Shown here: piece by piece, positions 35,262-47,900 of the stretch | Layout: each line of letters begins with the position of its first letter | Numbering within the stretch: position 1 is the stretch's first letter | NCBI GenBank assembly: GCA_004380135.1 | Contig: QXCR01000047.1 | Location: 281,752-345,751, forward strand | Reading direction: 5' to 3' | Source: Stemphylium vesicarium | Lineage: Eukaryota; Ascomycota; Dothideomycetes; Pleosporales; Pleosporaceae | DNA length: 64,000 nucleotides | Translations under genes and position numbers: made by a program | The notes under the pieces: generated by a model | Databases searched by the model: none | The model's input: only the letters and a program-made list of their open reading frames with translations | What the model was told of the DNA's origin: nothing

Positions 35262-38200
35262 CCGTAGAATGACGTAGTTCTCCTGTGTCGCGGCTGCAAT
35301 CCTGCGACATTAGCGAGGTTGGTATTCCAAGACGGCCCAGGAATCAGATGTTCAGGGTGCGCAACTGCAACCGGTTTTCTGGAGAGACACGAGGAAGAGC
35401 TTCGATCAACAGTGACGCATGCAGGCGCGGGCTACCCTGCGGTAGGCTCGCACCATCTCCTTGCCGTGCCGCGTGGTTCCTGGACGTAACGAGGGTCTTT
35501 GCAGTTGGTATACCCGGCGTCGTTGATGAACGTCTTTCACCGATTTGGGAAGGATCAAGTGCATCGAGAGACAATGTTTTTTTTTGACTGAATAGATGGC
35601 GGTGGTGTGTACCGTATCGGGTACGGAAGATGAGCTGAGATGTCATACCCTGTCGTACTCGCTCCTATTGCAAGATGCTCAAGCTGTCATGATGACGGCA
35701 CTATTGGTCGGATGTTACTCGAGTTTTGATATCGGCTGAATGCAAGCTCACGACACGAGGCTAGGCAGGGCATGGTCAAACAGCGTTGTCCTGGGGATAC
35801 AGTCGTGACGAAGCCGTCGTTTGCGGAACAACGAAAACATGGTAGTCAATAAAGCATGCTAGTCAGCGCTCCGAAGCTCGTACAGCGCAGGTGAAGTCGA
35901 TACTAGTGGTAACGAGTAAACGGCTCAGCTTCGTGCTCTGGGAAAGGAGCTGCAGGGCTCGGAGATTCTGTGCACTTCAGGCAGCAATCAAGGTGGGCCG
36001 GTAATCTACTCGGATAGCCTGTCACAGGATCGCAAGACGGGAGAAAGATTCTGGAAGAATGAGGGCCCTGGAGCAAATCCTGATGGTGGTCGAGGGCAAC
36101 AGGTCGGCCAGCAAGGCGAAACCGTCGTCGCATGCGCTTGGACATTTGTGTGGGTTGACGTTCAGGGTCCTGTCGATGACAGGGCAGGGACTGACAGAAG
36201 GAACTGCAACATTGCGCGCTCCGGGAGGAAGCGCGTCAGCACAAAAGTGTCGGCCCATCTCTGGTCAGCACGCGCAAACTCTGTCGACGACAAACCGCGT
36301 CGGTCTATTGAACAAGTGCAAGCAAGTTTGCCGCGAGAGTTCGCGCGGGCAATAGAGTTTGGGACTTGCGCTCGCTGCCGTTTCGTCGATCAAAGGAAGT
36401 TACACCACGCGTCGGGCTCTCCACCCCGCGCCGTGCCCTGCATGTGTAGAGGAGGGCCGCGGCGCTTGATATCATAAGAGTGGGCGATGATGACTTGCAC
36501 GGCAGCAGCCCATGGGAAAAGCTGGCTCTGTGTCTCACAGCGTGGCAGCAGGTGGCCGCCTGTCGAGGCGGTAGAGGGAGATTTGGGCATGTCCGCTGTC
36601 CCATTGCGCTGGGAGGGCGCACATCATCAGCGCATCAAGGACGGTCCTTTCACTACGCTACGTGACTCGGGCAGGGGGATGAGTTCGACGGCGAGAAAGG
36701 CCGTCGCTGTTCCGGACTGCCGCGGGTAGGCTAGAGGCACGCCTCGACAGCGAAACCACGTTGACGGACCCCGCTAGGCCCCTGACAGCCAATTGAGTAA
36801 GGCTGCATGACGACCAGCCAGGAACCTGCCACAAATCAGGAACCGGGCGCCGGCGGAGCGAGGTTGGAAGGGGAGGAAACGTGGGCCGCAGCGAAATGAC
36901 AGCCTGATGCTTGCATGTGCTTGTGACGTTCCTGACGCGCCGTCGCGATCGGGCACAACGCGTCTAGAGGTGCGCACGACGCGGTACGCAGTACGCAGAG
37001 AGGGAGTGCGCAGAGGGTGCGGGCAGCAGAACAGCGGCGCAGGGCCAACCGCAGCGGCGTGGCGGTGGGGTGCTGCTTATTCCGAGAGTGGCTTTGCGGT
37101 GGTGCTGTGCGGTGCTGTGCGTGCGGTGAATTAGTCGTGGCCGTACATAACCTGTGTGTGCATGGCTAATGCAATGCGCGCGCGCAGGCCAAAATTGGCT
37201 CGGGTGCTGCACGGCGCGTCACGTGAGGTGGCATAAAGCACACAATGGGGGCGCGGTCGGGGATGGTGAAAGTAAGCGCAGGGGCCCAATGAAAGGGGGA
37301 AAATAAACAACATTTTGCGGCCACTTTCGCCAGGGTCGCCCAATTTCTCGCCGCTAGCCTGCTTTGGCGCGCCGAACGCTCCTTCCTGCTAAGCTTGGAA
37401 CAACCTTCGCGCCGTCCTTCACCACTCGCCCCGATCCCGTTGACAGTCAGCCCCCCCAGTCTCACCAAGGAGTCGTGCTTTCATTTCGCGCCATTCACCC
37501 TCGCATCCACCCCCCCAAGCGCCACACTGCCCATCAACACTAGCCCTCGCCCAAAAACCAAAAGCACTGCGCCGTCATGCTTCTTGCCCTGACCGCTATA
37601 CTTCTGCTCTCCCCCGCCTGGTCTCGCCGCGCATCGTGTTTCGCTCGTTAACTTAACCCACTCGGTCGCGTCTCTCCGCCATCTGCCGCCTCTCTTGCCA
37701 ACGCACACAGCAGCGACCGCCCTCACCACAGCAACAGACCGACTCCTGGCCACTTGACCGCACTTGTCCCGTCTGGGCTGCGCGATCTTCATTCTTACGA
37801 CTCATAACGCTCCCCGAGCGCCGCTTCCACTCTAATCTCTTGGTTCTAGCCTTGCGACTTGTGCAAAGGCCCATTACCGCACCCCTTCCTATCTCTCATT
37901 ACACACCCCGTCCATCAATCACGTCTGCCTGTGGGAACCGCCGCGTCTTCCACGCTGCTGCCCTATTCTATTCAACTTTTGGCTCCCGTTAGACCGCCTC
38001 ATCTACGAACCCCCGGAGCCGAATCATCTGCGCCCAGCCAACTCTCACCTCTCTCACTTGAAATCTGAAAATCCACATCCCTACTCCCCGAACGCACAGG
38101 CACTCTCAAATCTCCCAGCCCGATCATTAAGCCACTCGAGCTATGGTCACAGAGTCATTCCTCTTTCAACCTCACTAGAACATCCTGAGCTACGGAATAC

Positions 38201-38593
38201 TACCCGTCTACCGTGGTCCCGGGCTTGTCTCCACACGCCCTCCCAACCGTCGTCTCTCATTTTCTCGACATTCCCGCACCTGCATCAACCTGGACCCTTA
38301 CAACACCCTCCTATCGCATCTCTCCCTTCGATACGCATTGAACCCCCCCTCCCCCTCAAGTCCTCGACACATCATCGCTTGACGTCTCTGTACCACCATC
38401 ATCCGAAATCCATCTGTCGAATGAGATGAACTAAACGGAACCCACTTTCGAGCATCACCGCCCAAGGACTTGACTATTGGTGAGAGGTACCAGCTTTGCT
38501 ATCAGCGCTTGCTTTCTGACGCGTCCAGTCCTTCTCGTCAGGAGCATCTGCAAGAACAGATCTTCTCCACATAGAGTTGCAATTCACACCAAT
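35262..38593. other. 3.3-kb intergenic region with long pyrimidine-rich leader
   Basis: No gene is supported. The first 2 kb is GC-rich with chance frames on both strands. From about 37.4 kb to 38.6 kb the plus strand is strongly C/T-rich, which suits a long promoter or 5' leader of the kinase gene. It contains small ATG-started frames, for example 24 codons from 37577. Confidence 0.45.
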
Positions 38594-40964
38594 ATGCATC
38601 CAGAATCACAAACTCAGCCCCATGGCTGGGCCTCCCTCGAAGAGAGGTATGAGGTGATGAAGGAGATTGGTGATGGCAGCTTCGGCAGCGTCGCACTTGC
38701 ACGCGTGCGAACAGCTGGATCCCACATTGCCCGCCGTGGTACTCTGGTATGTTCAAAGTTACACAGGAACAGTGACGATGAATTCGACTAACGCGTCCAA
38801 GGTCGCAATCAAGACAATGAAGAAGACTTTCGACTCATTCTCCAGCTGTCTTGAGCTGCGAGAAGTCATCTTCCTGCGATCGCTACCACCCCATCCTCAC
38901 CTGGTACCTGCACTGGACATCTTCCTGGACCCCTACAGCCGCAGGCTTCATATTGCCATGGAGTTTATGGACGGCAACCTTTACCAGCTTATGAAGGCGC
39001 GGGACCACAAGCCAATGGACGCACATAGCGTGAAGAGCATCCTCTTCCAGATATTGTCCGGACTGGAACACATTCACGACCGCGAGTTCTTCCACCGTGA
39101 CATTAAGCCTGAGAACATTCTCGTCTCCACATCGCAACAGAACGACACATCACATCCCTTCCGCCGCTACTCAGCAATGATGACACCACCATCCACCCCG
39201 CCAGTTTACACAATCAAGATCGCCGATTTCGGACTGGCCAGGGAAACCCACTCCAAGCTTCCCTACACCACATACGTTTCCACTCGATGGTACCGCGCTC
39301 CCGAGGTCCTTCTCCGCGCAGGACACTACTCGGCACCAGTCGATATCTGGGCGGTGGGTGCCATGGCCGTTGAGATTGCCACACTCAAGCCACTCTTCCC
39401 TGGTGGAAACGAGGTTGATCAGGTATGGAGAGTGTGCGAAATCATGGGCAGCCCCGGAGGCTGGGTCAACAAGCATGGTCAACGAGTTGGCGGTGGTGAA
39501 TGGAAAGACGGTGTCAGGCTAGCCCAGAAGTTGGGCTTCTCTTTCCCCAAGATGGCACCGCACTCGCTCGAGACCATTCTTCCATCACCACAATGGCCAG
39601 CTAGTTTGGCACAGTTCGTCACATGGTGCCTCCTCTGGGACCCCCGAGCCAGGCCTACTTCGCGACAGGCTCTCGACCACGAGTACTTCCAGGATGCCGT
39701 TGACCCCCTACGACTCAAGTCTTCTTCTTCCCGACTATTGGGCCGCAAAGGCTCCGAGATCTCAGGAAAGGACTCCCCAGAAGCCTCACCCAAGCTTACA
39801 TCAAAGACCTCTTCGTGGCTTCGCCGATCATTGGTCGCTCGCGAGAGCGCCCCAGCCGTGCCACAACACAACACAAGCCAGCCCATATCACCTCGGCCAT
39901 CACCTGCGCATGCGAATTCCGGTGATGTGGGTGGGTCGACTAAGCAACGACCCGCTGCCACTAAGCGAGCTACGTGGACGAACGGGGCTTCCAACAATGG
40001 CGCGCCTATCCCCATCCTGCCTTCCATCAAGCCAATCTCACCGCTATCTGCTGAAGTTACTGCACAAGCCGCTGTTCGTGCGAACAACGAAGAGCAGGCT
40101 GCAAAGAAGATTGGCCGTCAGCTGTCTGTCGCTTCACACGGCAATCACTATGCAGATGTGCACCGTCAAGAGGCCGAGCGAGCACTGAATGGCCAGTCAG
40201 ATGTCACATCTCCTGTCGGTGGCCAGAAAGAAGGCTTCTTCTCGCACCTCAGGAAGCGCGCTCGACGCCTATCAGGTCGTTATCAGACCCCTATGTCGCC
40301 AAACTCGGACGACATCGAAGCCAATGCTGGGTGCGCACCGTGGGCTGCCACCAGCAGCGCTAGGCAGTCTTTGATCATGGATCAATCACAAGGCGCCCAG
40401 ACTGGCTCCACTTCAGACTTCTCCGAACTGGACAAGGCACTACAACACGTGAGGGACAGCGTGGAGGCACACTCTCAGCAGACCGCTTCGACAAAGAGCT
40501 CACGTGTCGCGACCAACCCAATGCTCAAGCGCCATCATTCAGTCCCACACGGTCCTGAGCCACGGAACGGTGAGAATGTCGGAGGTGCCCCAATCTCTAG
40601 CAGGACTCGCCGCGCACTACAGAACAAGTCCAACCCATCAAATTGGTACGAGACACCCAACGAAGAGGAAGAGCTCCTCAGTGAAGTTCTCGCGTCCACC
40701 CACAAAGCCGCCAAGAAGCTGGACAACCAGAAACAGCCTGGCGCTGCATCTTACTTGACACCGTCACCGTCAGCAAACCGCAACAGCGTCGGTTTCGGAC
40801 AATCAGACTACAACTCCCCAAGTAAGCCAATGGACATCTCCAAGAACCAAAGCAAGAACAACGACCCTGTATCCAAGTGGCCAACACCGCCATCCGATGG
40901 GGATTTGGATTGGGCTTCGAGTGTGGCAGCTAGCCTTATGGCAGCCCAAACACGACACCGATGA
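38594..40964 (+). CDS. IME2: Ser/Thr protein kinase, Ime2/ImeB (RCK) type
   Basis: Exons 38594-38746 and 38802-40964 encode 771 residues; the 55-base intron falls just before the catalytic Lys. The kinase domain is complete: Gly-loop IGDGSFGSVALA, VAIKTMKK, HRDIKPENIL, DFGLARE, an activation loop with a Thr-x-Tyr pair (PYTTYVSTRWYRAPE), DIWAVGAMAVE and DPRARPTSRQALDHEYF. The TxY loop and the MAK/RCK-like C-lobe point to the Ime2 family, which controls meiosis in yeasts and light-dependent sexual development in Aspergillus (ImeB). An insert of about 20 residues lies between HRDIKPENIL and DFGLA. The C-terminal half is Ser/Pro-rich and disordered, as in fungal relatives. The start is the first ATG of the frame; the long CT-rich leader upstream suggests translational control. 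Confidence 0.88.
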
Positions 40965-43559
40965 TATCCAACTGTACGGGACCCGTACTTCCTTTCGCCT
41001 TGCCTTCGTTGCATGCTCTTCCATCCGTATAATTGTAATTTGGGTCACCGTACCCGCTCGTTGTCGCTTCCTATACGACCCTACGACCTTGAGCTCTCCC
41101 GTCTGGAACGGTGCATGATTACAGAAAGATAGACACAGACGCGACGCGCTACAAAGCCCTCAAAAGCAAGCGCCTCTCCTGGGACGGTGTTACTGGCGTC
41201 ATAACACCCGTTGTCCTTTGCGCAACCACCATCATTTTATCATCTCGCAACATCAAAGTTGCCGTTTCCAATTATACTCTCACACATTCGCTCTGTAACA
41301 CCACATATCTCCTTTTACTGATTCATCATCTTGGGCGGCATCTTACTTCGCATTTGTGGCGGGCGGTACCTAGCTATCGTGTTCTATTTGGCGGGAAATT
41401 GTCGATACCCTGGGGCAAGCTATCTGGTGGTCGCATACTATACTCCAGGGATTGCCCGTGTCAGGGCGCTCCCCGGGTTCGACCTTGGCTTTTCCGTTTC
41501 AGAATCTTTTTTCGGCGCACGCCCGCGCGTGGTTCAACCTAGGGCTGTGGCGCGGCGTTACCCTTTCATCATACCATACTAGACCGAGTTTTTTTCCTTT
41601 CTTTCTCTTACTTGTGCTTCATTTCGTCGGCGGATACCCCAATTTGAGCATTTGGCGACTACATCACATCACACACACATACCATTACCCTTTTTTCTTC
41701 ACATTATACATCCTTGTTGGTTAAATGGAAAGGGAGGTGGGCAAAGGGAAGAACCTGGTTTTGGAATAAATTGGGGCGGTAGCCATGGATGGCTGGGCTG
41801 GCTGGTTGGTTGGTTGGCTTGGTGTTGTAAAGAATAGTCTTGAGCGATCAACTGCCTTCTTCTCTCTCTACTTTATACTTCTCTTACTCTTTCCTTGCGT
41901 CTTGTTTTAAAATGCAATGCACTGCCTTTGCTTGCGTTTTCATTCTCCTTGCGTCGTCTTCTCTCAGCTCAAATTTCTTACAGCTCGCCAACACTCATTG
42001 TAATATGGTAATACCGACGGACATACTACAGCCCAGGATGGCTAGTCCAGTCAAACAAAATTTGTACATTTCTTGCCTCGCCCTTGCGCTTGGCCTATGG
42101 GGAAGGAGTTCGATACCACCTGGCTTTTTGCTTTTTATAGTCTTTATCTGTGCCTCCAATATGGAAGGGGGGATCCTGGGCTGGTTTACCGGATTACAAT
42201 AATCCGCGTCTCGATATCTCATATGTACTAGTTAGTTATCGCCATCATCATCATCATCTCTCGTGTAGTCGAATTCAAAGCGCGAAACTCTGCTTGCTCA
42301 AACTCTGCTGTCTTCAACTTCCTCAACGATATAACCCAACTCGCTGATCCAGCGGACATGCCTGTCACGACACGAATCTGACCCGAACGCTGACGTCGAT
42401 CAGATAGGATCTGATAAACCCGCTCTGCTCGCCCCACGATGGGCAGCTGAAATAAACGCAAAAAGCACAGATGACAGATTGCGCGTCGTGGTAGGTGGCG
42501 TGCGACTTGCGTAATAATGTGGGTTTACGGTATGGACAACGCATCACAGGGCAGGGTATACCGTATGGACCCTTCTTGCGTTCACCCGGTCAACATGTGC
42601 CTAGCCACCTAGCCACATCATCACCTCATCACGAATCACCTCGCCTCACATCATCTCCCCGGGGTATTGTATGGATGTGTATGTATGTAATGCAGCTAGC
42701 ATGATCCCTCTCTCGCATCATGGTCGATCGACAGCTCCCTCGGTCAGCTCCGGAGATCTTTGGCTAAGCAGCCTCATTTGCGTTTCCCCGTTCTCTCAAC
42801 GCTTTTTTTTTTCCTTCCTTGGTTCTTGTGAAGGGAGGGAGGTTCGGCGTGAGATGTTGTCATCGGTACTAGGTATCCCTTTTTTTTTCCAACATTGTCT
42901 TCGAGCCTTGTACTAGCCGTTGCTACTGGCTTCACCCCTAACCTGCAAACTCACGAGGTCGACGAACACAAGCCCATGTCCTCACTTCCCTCTCAGCTCA
43001 GCATCGTCATCGTCAGCTTCAGCGTCAGCGTCACATGACATGCTTCGCTTGCTCAACGCATCGGTAACATAGTTTTCAGCCGCAACCAAAAACCACCCAC
43101 CACCAGTTTGCGGAGCTGGAACCCTAAAGCTTGGGTGCTGAGACTTGGATCGATCGCGTTTGTCCGCTGACCAGCTTGGTCTGTGCGGTATGTGGCTTCC
43201 AAATCTACCTCCTGAACGAAATGTGCATGGACCCCTTCTCTTCCCTTTTTCTGCATTGGCGGAGTGCGGAAGGGGCTTGTGCATCGCGTTTGCGAGTGCC
43301 CGAGTGCCGCCTGTTGTTCCGTTCTCTTACTGCTAGCTAGCGGAAAGCACTGCAGATGTTGTTATTGTTGTTGTTTGCTTGTGCGTTTGCGTGCGGTGCG
43401 AGGGCGGGAGTGCGGGTGCGGGCCGTTGCTGCTGCATACGCGCGCGCACGTCGTATGCGGAAAGGGGGAAGGGCGGGCGACTGTTGGCTTGGAGTAGTGG
43501 GAAAAGGAAGACGAGAGGGCTTGTCAGTATAGCTGCATTTACTAGATACGATAAAGCGT
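40965..43559. other. 2.6-kb intergenic region
   Basis: The kinase gene's 3' region comes first. A GGTT/GGCT repeat near 41,800 and (CAT)5 at 42,243-42,257 are simple repeats. No gene or RNA gene was recognised. Confidence 0.45.
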
Positions 43560-43850
43560 AGAAATTGAGCGAAAGGAAGAGTAATAAAAAGATAATATAT
43601 ACCTACTTTACACGCTGATCACCTTTAGGTTTCTGTAATGTTATCTTATCTACTCTAGCCCTTCAGTATTGTTAGAAGGTAAGTTAGTGCTTGTCGTTGT
43701 TCTAACTCCTATATACTCAACTATCGAAGGGAATTAAGTGCGCTTCCCCTACTAAAGAGGAATCCTTTCATGCTATTCACTTATACATAGTATACTAGGC
43801 CAAGTACATATACTTTACTCTTTCTCGTTCTTAGCTATTCTAAGCGCCGT
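43560..43850. repeat. AT-rich, TpA-rich island (possible RIP-degraded repeat)
   Basis: Base composition turns sharply to A/T with many TA dinucleotides (ATAATATATACC, TATACATAGTATACTAG) compared with the flanks. This is how repeats mutated by RIP look in Pezizomycotina. No transposon protein or terminal repeat can be recognised, so the identity of the original element is unknown. Confidence 0.4.
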
Positions 43851-44110
43851 AGTCGTGTGATGACGCGCTTTCAAAGACCTTTTTCTTTAAACATACTAGG
43901 CCTTCGATCATGGAAATCACAACAATCCAGGGGATGTAAGTTCTCCATGAAGCCCGTTGTATATGGGATGCTGTAAACGCGGCAGTAGTGATTGGCTCGT
44001 CGACACGGTTGAAAGCTAACGTAGACATGGTACAATGTCGTAATTGCCCCCACTATGGCTACAACTTCTACCAAACGTGTTTCAGCCTTGTCCGGAGGGA
44101 GACGCGGTGC
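43840..44110 (-). pseudogene. Fragment of a membrane-protein-like gene with a frameshift
   Basis: The minus strand reads AETRLVEVVAIVGAITTLYH in one frame and, after a one-step frame change near 44,030, STLAFNRVDEPITTAAF followed by a hydrophobic stretch (YIPWIVVISMIEGLVCL) and a stop at 43840. The two parts together look like one broken protein of unknown family. It lies beside the AT-rich island, which suits a decayed copy. Confidence 0.28.
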
Positions 44111-44548
44111 ACTGATATCAGGAGATTCGAAATCTAGTACTGCAATATCGCGTTAGCTCAATACTAAACAGCCAATATCCATATTTGAGTTCCAAAAACA
44201 TCCTGGTTGGGATTTTTCAAGAGGTAACGTGTCCTAGTGAACTATAATGCGTTGATATATTTAAGACACGATAGGAGGGTGCATCACTAATGCGGGGATT
44301 TCGTGTTATATCGTTTCTCGAAACTCGCTTACATTACCAAGGTTCGAGGAATCATTGCATGGATGAACCGTACCGCTCCAGGTGACTCACAAGCATTAGT
44401 GAGTATAAAATAACTTACTACCTTGATAAATTATTTCCACACCAGTCTCGCCGCGCTATCTTCAACAAAAGCAAGACTCACCACACGAATACGGCCCCCA
44501 TTACCAATATACTCGACACTACTATCTCCATGCCGCCCCATATCCAAT

Positions 44549-45367
44549 ATGGTATCTTTAGTCCGCTTTCTCACGACTTCTGACACCCATGGAGCATGGC
44601 CCTATTCATTATCCAACCCCGCGCCAAAAGCCGACGTTCTCCTACACTGAGGCGACCTAACACAAGTCGGCGGACTTCCTAGCTTCAAACGCGCAATAGA
44701 AGATATCAAATCGGTCGATGCGGAACTGAAACTCGTCATCGCTGGGAACCACGATCTTGAGCTTGACGAGAGCTGGGTGCGTGAGAACATGCCGGAAGAC
44801 ATGGTTTATCATCTAGCATGCGTCGCATTCATGAAGGGGAAGAAGATTGATGGGATTCACTACCTCGACGAAGGCACACACACATTCACCCTCCAAGATG
44901 AATGACGATTCAGCGTATATGCAAGCCGCCATACACCCGAGTTCAACGGATACGCTTTCGCATACGGTAAAGAAGAGGATAGGTTCAATATCGGTGCAAA
45001 CTCGGCAGCCGCTGCAGTCGATGTTGTCATGACACATGGTCCTCCGCTCTTTCCAGTAAATCCAGAATACGACCTCAATGTTGGTCACGACGGAACGCAT
45101 TGCGGTTGCGAGAAGCTTTCAAACGCAGTACAGAGAATCAAGCCAAGGCTGCATTGTTATGGACATCTCCATGAAGGTCGAGGCGCCATGCGTGTTGGCT
45201 GGACCGACATTGAACAAAGTCAAACCAAGGTTGCATCGATGAAGAGGATACAGGATAAAGGAGCGATCATCACGGTTGAGAAATATTCGGCGGGAAGTGA
45301 GTCGCTTCTTGTGAACGCAGCTATGCATGGGCCAGGAAGAGGCTGGCTAGTAGATTTCATATTGTAA
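44549..45367 (+). pseudogene. Metallophosphoesterase (calcineurin-like) pseudogene with two in-frame TGA codons
   Basis: A single frame of 273 codons from ATG 44549 to TAA 45367 contains all metal-binding blocks of calcineurin-like phosphoesterases: SDTHG, GDLTQVGG, AGNHDLE, VMTHGPP and YGHLHEGRG. Two TGA codons interrupt it, at 44648-44650 directly before the GD motif (VLLH-stop-GDLT) and at 44903-44905 (TLQDE-stop-RFSVY). There is no frameshift and no intron is needed, so the copy is recent or is read through. The encoded enzyme would be a short cytosolic phosphoesterase of unknown substrate. It sits between two AT-rich islands, which suggests damage by a repeat-associated process, although the first stop is not a simple RIP-type change if Cys was the original residue. 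Confidence 0.8.
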
Positions 45368-46032
45368 TCATTAGGCACGAGCGGGGGAGGTCCAGAATAG
45401 CAGTGGTTACAGCAAGGACACTATTGAGAAGCCAGGGTGCTGAGCTTGAGAAATCGAAGCGCAGGTGGGTCGATGGGAATAAATTTTGAGGATTTGCAGT
45501 GGGGTTGTTGGCGCAGATGGCGTTAGGAGTGTATGATGTTAGTCGGGAAGGTTCGTACATGCTGACAGAAATTAGACATGCTTAATTATTAATGCAACTT
45601 CGTGCTGCTGTAAGACGGGCCCCTCGTTAGTGGCACCCTAAACCGGATATAAGATGGTTAACGATAATACAACGTATACATTCTACTTATAAGTCGCCAA
45701 TAGAGTCTCCGGTATCTACTATTTACTACCTTACTAACCTACTAACTTCCCCTTCACCGAATAAGGGCTTCTACAACTTGACTTGAGTGTTGCCTGCAAT
45801 CGTGTTGCTATCCGCGCAAAGATGAATCACTAGTGGACCGATGGGGGTCACTTCAGACTGCCCCGATAGAGTCTTCAATAAACAGCATAGTTCTGACGAT
45901 AGAAAGGTCTATGGTACAAGCAAATCGCCGGGTTCCTGGCAGGGTCCTGCTGCCCAAATGCTACCAGTATTTCACCCCAATAGTCTATAAACGCCTGTAG
46001 ATGCTCGTCGTAACCGAAGCAAGGAAAGAAAG
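45368..46032. other. Intergenic with second AT-rich island
   Basis: Around 45,590-45,780 the sequence becomes TA-rich (CTTAATTATTAATG, CTACTATTTACTACC), similar to the island at 43.6 kb. No gene was recognised. Confidence 0.4.
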
Positions 46033-47900
46033 CTACCATCCGCCACCAGCGGTAACAGCCAGCCCAGCAACTCTTTCCATGTCGCTCTGCTTCTTTTTCC
46101 CTACGTCGCTTTCGACTTTGATGTAGGATGTATAAATCAGTTTTTGTTGGTCGACGCCAGTAATATGCGACCAGTGCGTCATAATGTTCTTCATGCGCGT
46201 TCTTGATATGCCATCGACGATATCCTCAGGGGCATGACCATTTTCTTCACTCTTTTCGTCCTCCGAGTCCGTGCCAGAGAAGTAGGCTTCGTCAACCCTG
46301 GCCAGCCATTCTTTTTGTTCTTTCGGGCCCGGCTTAGGGGCAGGCGCCTCTTCATTGGCCTCCTGTATGTCTTCGTAGACGCGCACCTCCTCGACTTCTT
46401 GGACTTTGACTTGTCCACCACCATTCGTACATCCACCCGGGCAAGCCATGACCTCCACGTACGCATAATCTTTTACGCCTTCTCCAGCTGCGCTGGCTCC
46501 GCCGGGCTTTCTGCTAACACCCGTCTTGCCACCTGGTAATCTGCTGGCTCGTGCTGGCTTCAGTCGCCGTACTAAGTTCTGAATATTACGGAAACCGTAG
46601 AAACGCGCTGCCTTGATAATGATTTCTGAACCCTGAACGACCGAGTACTCCACTACATCGGCATTTCGACCTCTTGCTACCGATATCGACGATCCGGGAT
46701 TTCTAGCTTGGTACGTTTGTAGTATATGGTATAGATATCCGCCAGAGGGTCCAGCGGCAACACTCTGGTTCTTCCGGCGTGAGGAAGGAAACAGGAAAGC
46801 ATCGAGTTTAGGGTCTGGGAATGGAATCCGATCCGCTGAAGAAATTGGTGTGCGAGGGAGACTAGCAAAGTTGATGCCGCGGGCAGCTGCGAGGTGAAGT
46901 AGTTCGCGAGCGGTAATCACACAGTCAGTGTCGCGTATCTTTTCGTCGGACTGGTCGTAGCTTGGTAGCCAGGCGGCAGATGTGAGCTCACCGCGACTAG
47001 CCTCGAGTTTCTTATCGAAGCATGGCATGATTGCGAGATGCCATATTTGCGAAGGGGGTACATTGTATCGCTCGCTGAGTACCGATTTGATCAATGTTCC
47101 GGTAAGCGCTTGCGGTGACTTGAGGCGCGAAAGGTGTGGTAGGACGTATGGATGTGTCTTCTCTGCGTAGCATATCCAGCCTGGACATGCAGATGTGAGG
47201 ATTGGGGCCTTTGGTATGGCATCGATGGCGCCTTCCGACCCAGGCTTTGGCGATGCCTTTAATACCTCGGGTGAGAGCGCATTCGTGACCTCGTCTGCTG
47301 CTGCCACGAGACATGCCTCACGCATCGCATTGGTATCAATGACCCATGTGAAGTTGCTGCCCTGATGACCACCAGATTTCAAGCCGGTTGGACCGCTGAG
47401 GAGCTGGGAAATCATGTTTCCGGCCTCTACCTCGGAGATATTGAAGACGGCTGCCAGACTTGCACGAGTCTGAGGCGAGACACTCGCTACAAATATTTTG
47501 CCTTCCGCATGATTCCCATTCACGCCATTCGTTCCGTTATGAGCCGACCACGGAGCGCGCAGCGATGGGTATGTGTCGAGCGTGGTGAGGACTTCGGTGT
47601 GCGATTGCAGCGAAACCAGCACTGCCTCTGCACTCGTCACGCATCCTGAACAAGCAAGACAGTCGGTAAGCGATATCGAAGCGGGTGGCGGCGGTTCTGA
47701 GGCAGCAGCCTTCTCTTCGGTCGTGACTTCGTAGGCGTTCTAGCAATCGTTAGATTATGCGCCCAGGGACGACGCAATGCGAAAATGAAGCATACCGATG
47801 TCTCTTCTTGCTGAACAGGGAGCGTTTCGATGGGCTTTATACACGCGACACCCGGCGATATGAAGTCGTTCAAATCATCTGCGGAGAGAATGGCGCTCAT
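46033..47900 (-). CDS. NAR1: Cytosolic Fe-S cluster assembly factor NAR1
   Basis: Exons 47900-47796 and 47739-46033 encode 603 residues; the 56-base intron joins QQEETS to NAYEVTTEEK. The N-terminal [4Fe-4S] site is formed by Cys in GVACIKPIE and in DCLACSGC. The hydrogenase-like C-terminal cluster ligands are in TSACPGWICYAEK, MPCFDKKLE and ACPGGCTNGGGQ. The family's small C-terminal helix (HWSHITGVDQQKLIYTSY) and the terminal Trp are also present; a C-terminal Trp is used for CIA targeting in NAR1-type proteins. The protein passes Fe-S clusters to cytosolic and nuclear apoproteins as part of the CIA machinery. An acidic loop (SGTDSEDEKSEENG) lies before the last helix. It is complete, with the usual length. 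Confidence 0.95.

Noticed and set aside
41430..41500. GGGTTCGACC resembling a tRNA B box
   Set aside because: The T-stem does not pair and no acceptor stem or A box can be placed around it.
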